Shown: piece by piece, positions 62,587 through 64,000 of the stretch | How the letters are laid out: each line of letters starts with the position of its first letter | Numbering within the stretch: the first letter of the stretch is position 1 | Assembly (NCBI GenBank): GCA_016721725.1 | Contig: JADKHN010000001.1 | Coordinates: 930,001-994,000 of the forward strand | Source of the DNA: Chitinophagaceae bacterium | GTDB lineage: Bacteria; Bacteroidota; Bacteroidia; Chitinophagales; Chitinophagaceae | DNA length: 64,000 nucleotides | Reading direction: 5' to 3' | Program-made: the position numbers and the translations under genes | Notes under the pieces: generated by a model | Database searches by the model: none | What the model was told of the DNA's origin: nothing | The model's input: the letters and a program-made list of their open reading frames with translations, nothing else

Positions 62587-64000
62587 TCAAAACTCTGCGC
62601 TTTTCGGATACCTCGGGAACGGGATCACATCCCGGATATTCCCCATGCCCGTAACGAATTGTACCAGGCGTTCAAAACCCAGTCCGAAGCCGGCATGCGG
62701 ACAGGCGCCGAACTTCCTCGTATCCAGGTACCACCAGAGTTCATCGGCGGGGATATGCATCTCCTCCATACGTTCCAGCAGCTTATCCAGCCGCTCTTCC
62801 CGCTGCGAGCCTCCAACGATCTCTCCGATGCCCGGGGCCAGGATATCCATGGCCGCTACGGTCTTGCCGTCATCGTTCTGGCGCATGTAAAAAGCCTTGA
62901 TCTCTTTCGGGTAATCGGTCAGGATCACCGGTTTCTTGAAATGCTTCTCCACCAGGTATCGCTCGTGTTCGCTCTGCAGGTCTACACCCCATCCTTCGAT
63001 GAGGTACTGGAACTTCTTCTTCTTATTGTGATTGCTCTCTTTTAAAATGGTGATGGCTTCGGTATAGGTCAGCCGCTCAAAATCATTGTTCACCACAAAG
63101 TCCAGCTTCTCCATCAGTCCCATTTCGCTGCGTTCGTTCTGCGGCTTCTGTTTCTCTTCTTCTTCCAGGCGCTGGGCCAGGAATTCCAGGTCTTCCTTGT
63201 TCTGTTCCATGGCATGTCGGATGACATACTTGATGAATTCCTCGGCGAGGTTCATATTGTCTTCCAGGTCGTTGAAAGCCACTTCGGGTTCGATCATCCA
63301 GAACTCGGCCAGGTGCCGGGTGGTATTGCTGTTCTCGGCACGGAAAGTAGGTCCGAAGGTATAGATATCGCTGTAGGCCATGGCCGCCAGCTCCCCTTCA
63401 AGCTGTCCGCTTACGGTGAGGTTAGTGCTGCGGCCAAAGAAATCCTCCTTGAAATTGATGCTGCCGTCCTCGTTCCTGGGTGCGGTGCCGTCGAGCGGAA
63501 AGGCCGTTACCTTGAACATTTCTCCGGCGCCCTCAGCGTCACTGGCGGTGATGATGGGAGTATGGAGGTAAACGAATCCCTTATCATTGAAAAATTTATG
63601 GATGGCATAGGCCAGGGCATGCCTAACCCTGAAGACAGCGCCAAAGGTATTGGTGCGGAAACGCAGGTGAGCGATCTCCCGGAGGTATTCCAGGCTCGGA
63701 CGGTTCTTCAGCTGCAGGGGGTATTTTTCGGTATCGCAATCGCCCAGGATCAGGATCTCCGTGGCTTTCAGCTCGATCTTCTGGCCCTTGCCCAGCGAAG
63801 GGATGATCTCCCCGACCGCCTTGATACAGGCTCCCGTGGTGATGCGTTTCTGGGTTGCTTCATCCAGCATGCCCAGGGCCACCACCACCTGTATGTTGGC
63901 GTTGGTGCTGCCGTCATTGAGGGCGATGAACTGGTTATTGCGGAAACTGCGTACCCAACCCATGACCGTGGTCTCATAGTTGGCCTTATCGCCGGCCAGC
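62587..64000 (-). CDS. asnS: Asparaginyl-tRNA synthetase (cut by window end)
   Basis: The last ~470 residues of a class IIb aminoacyl-tRNA synthetase that charges tRNA-Asn. The N-terminal OB-fold anticodon domain begins outside the window; visible are TVMGWVRSFRNNQFIALNDGS and the junction ILILGDCDTEKYPLQLKNRPSLEYLREIAHLRFRT. Class II motif 2 is near FGPTFRAENSNTTRHLAEFWMIEPE and motif 3 is GFGLGFERLVQFVTGM near the end. PRYPKSAEF is the usual AsnS end and separates it from AspS/AspRS2. The in-frame sequence remains open to the window edge, so the ATG at 63963 is internal. Confidence 0.95.
   Translation of the reverse strand, partial: LAGDKANYETTVMGWVRSFRNNQFIALNDGSTNANIQVVVALGMLDEATQKRITTGACIKAVGEIIPSLGKGQKIELKATEILILGDCDTEKYPLQLKNRPSLEYLREIAHLRFRTNTFGAVFRVRHALAYAIHKFFNDKGFVYLHTPIITASDAEGAGEMFKVTAFPLDGTAPRNEDGSINFKEDFFGRSTNLTVSGQLEGELAAMAYSDIYTFGPTFRAENSNTTRHLAEFWMIEPEVAFNDLEDNMNLAEEFIKYVIRHAMEQNKEDLEFLAQRLEEEEKQKPQNERSEMGLMEKLDFVVNNDFERLTYTEAITILKESNHNKKKKFQYLIEGWGVDLQSEHERYLVEKHFKKPVILTDYPKEIKAFYMRQNDDGKTVAAMDILAPGIGEIVGGSQREERLDKLLERMEEMHIPADELWWYLDTRKFGACPHAGFGLGFERLVQFVTGMGNIRDVIPFPRYPKSAEF

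Overview
The window looks like a chromosomal segment of a Bacteroidota bacterium, most probably of the Chitinophaga/Chitinophagaceae type. The basis is a secreted protein ending in a CHU_C-like type IX sorting domain (15090-17012), many signal peptides and lipoproteins of Bacteroidota style, a carboxypeptidase-D-regulatory/outer-membrane-barrel protein, one textbook Bacteroidota promoter (TTTG, 19 nt, TACCTTTG), and glycan genes (GH18, GH95, GH13 pullulanase, FucP-like permease). Species cannot be named from sequence alone.

Layout. 0-5 kb: end of a catalase gene, then small secreted proteins (TPR, ankyrin, lipoprotein), a frameshifted secreted protein and a lipoprotein cytochrome c. 5-12 kb: a large WG-repeat protein, a small outer-membrane protein, and a complete three-subunit biotin-dependent acyl-CoA carboxylase operon. 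12-26 kb: a membrane-anchored TIR protein, a beta-propeller lipoprotein, a type IX secreted protein, an ESQA-repeat protein, an esterase, an MtfA-like peptidase, an acyltransferase, glutamate dehydrogenase, an outer-membrane barrel protein and a GH18 chitinase. 26-38 kb: DUF2911 protein, GH95 fucosidase plus DPP-IV peptidase, L-serine dehydratase, a LolA-like protein and a pentapeptide-like secreted protein, separated by dense repeat mosaics. 38-51 kb: an AT-richer accessory/defence island. 51-64 kb: membrane proteins, a broken oxidoreductase, a GIY-YIG nuclease inside repeat arrays, an Xaa-Pro peptidase, a deoxysugar operon (sugar kinase fusion, FucP-like permease, mutarotase), a pullulanase, a tRNA and asnS.

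The island holds, on the minus strand, an orphan DUF4255/Pvc16-like gene, a small conserved protein and a three-gene module read as toxin, XRE antitoxin and SecB-like chaperone (a TAC module). On the plus strand it holds a type I restriction-modification locus: a half-size HsdS, HsdM, full HsdS, then a small membrane protein and an MBL-fold hydrolase inserted before HsdR, followed by a YgjP-like metalloprotein. The membrane protein/MBL pair is the best candidate here for an undescribed defence add-on.

Two global features matter. First, the intergenic spaces are filled with several families of dispersed repeats, partly nested, sharing an exchangeable 16-bp palindrome. Second, about sixteen single-base indels, mostly at homopolymers, interrupt otherwise complete reading frames, mainly between 42.7 and 58.1 kb, and two low-complexity blocks (4791-4959, 59857-59883) look like assembly artefacts. 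Frameshifts are therefore more likely sequence errors than true decay.
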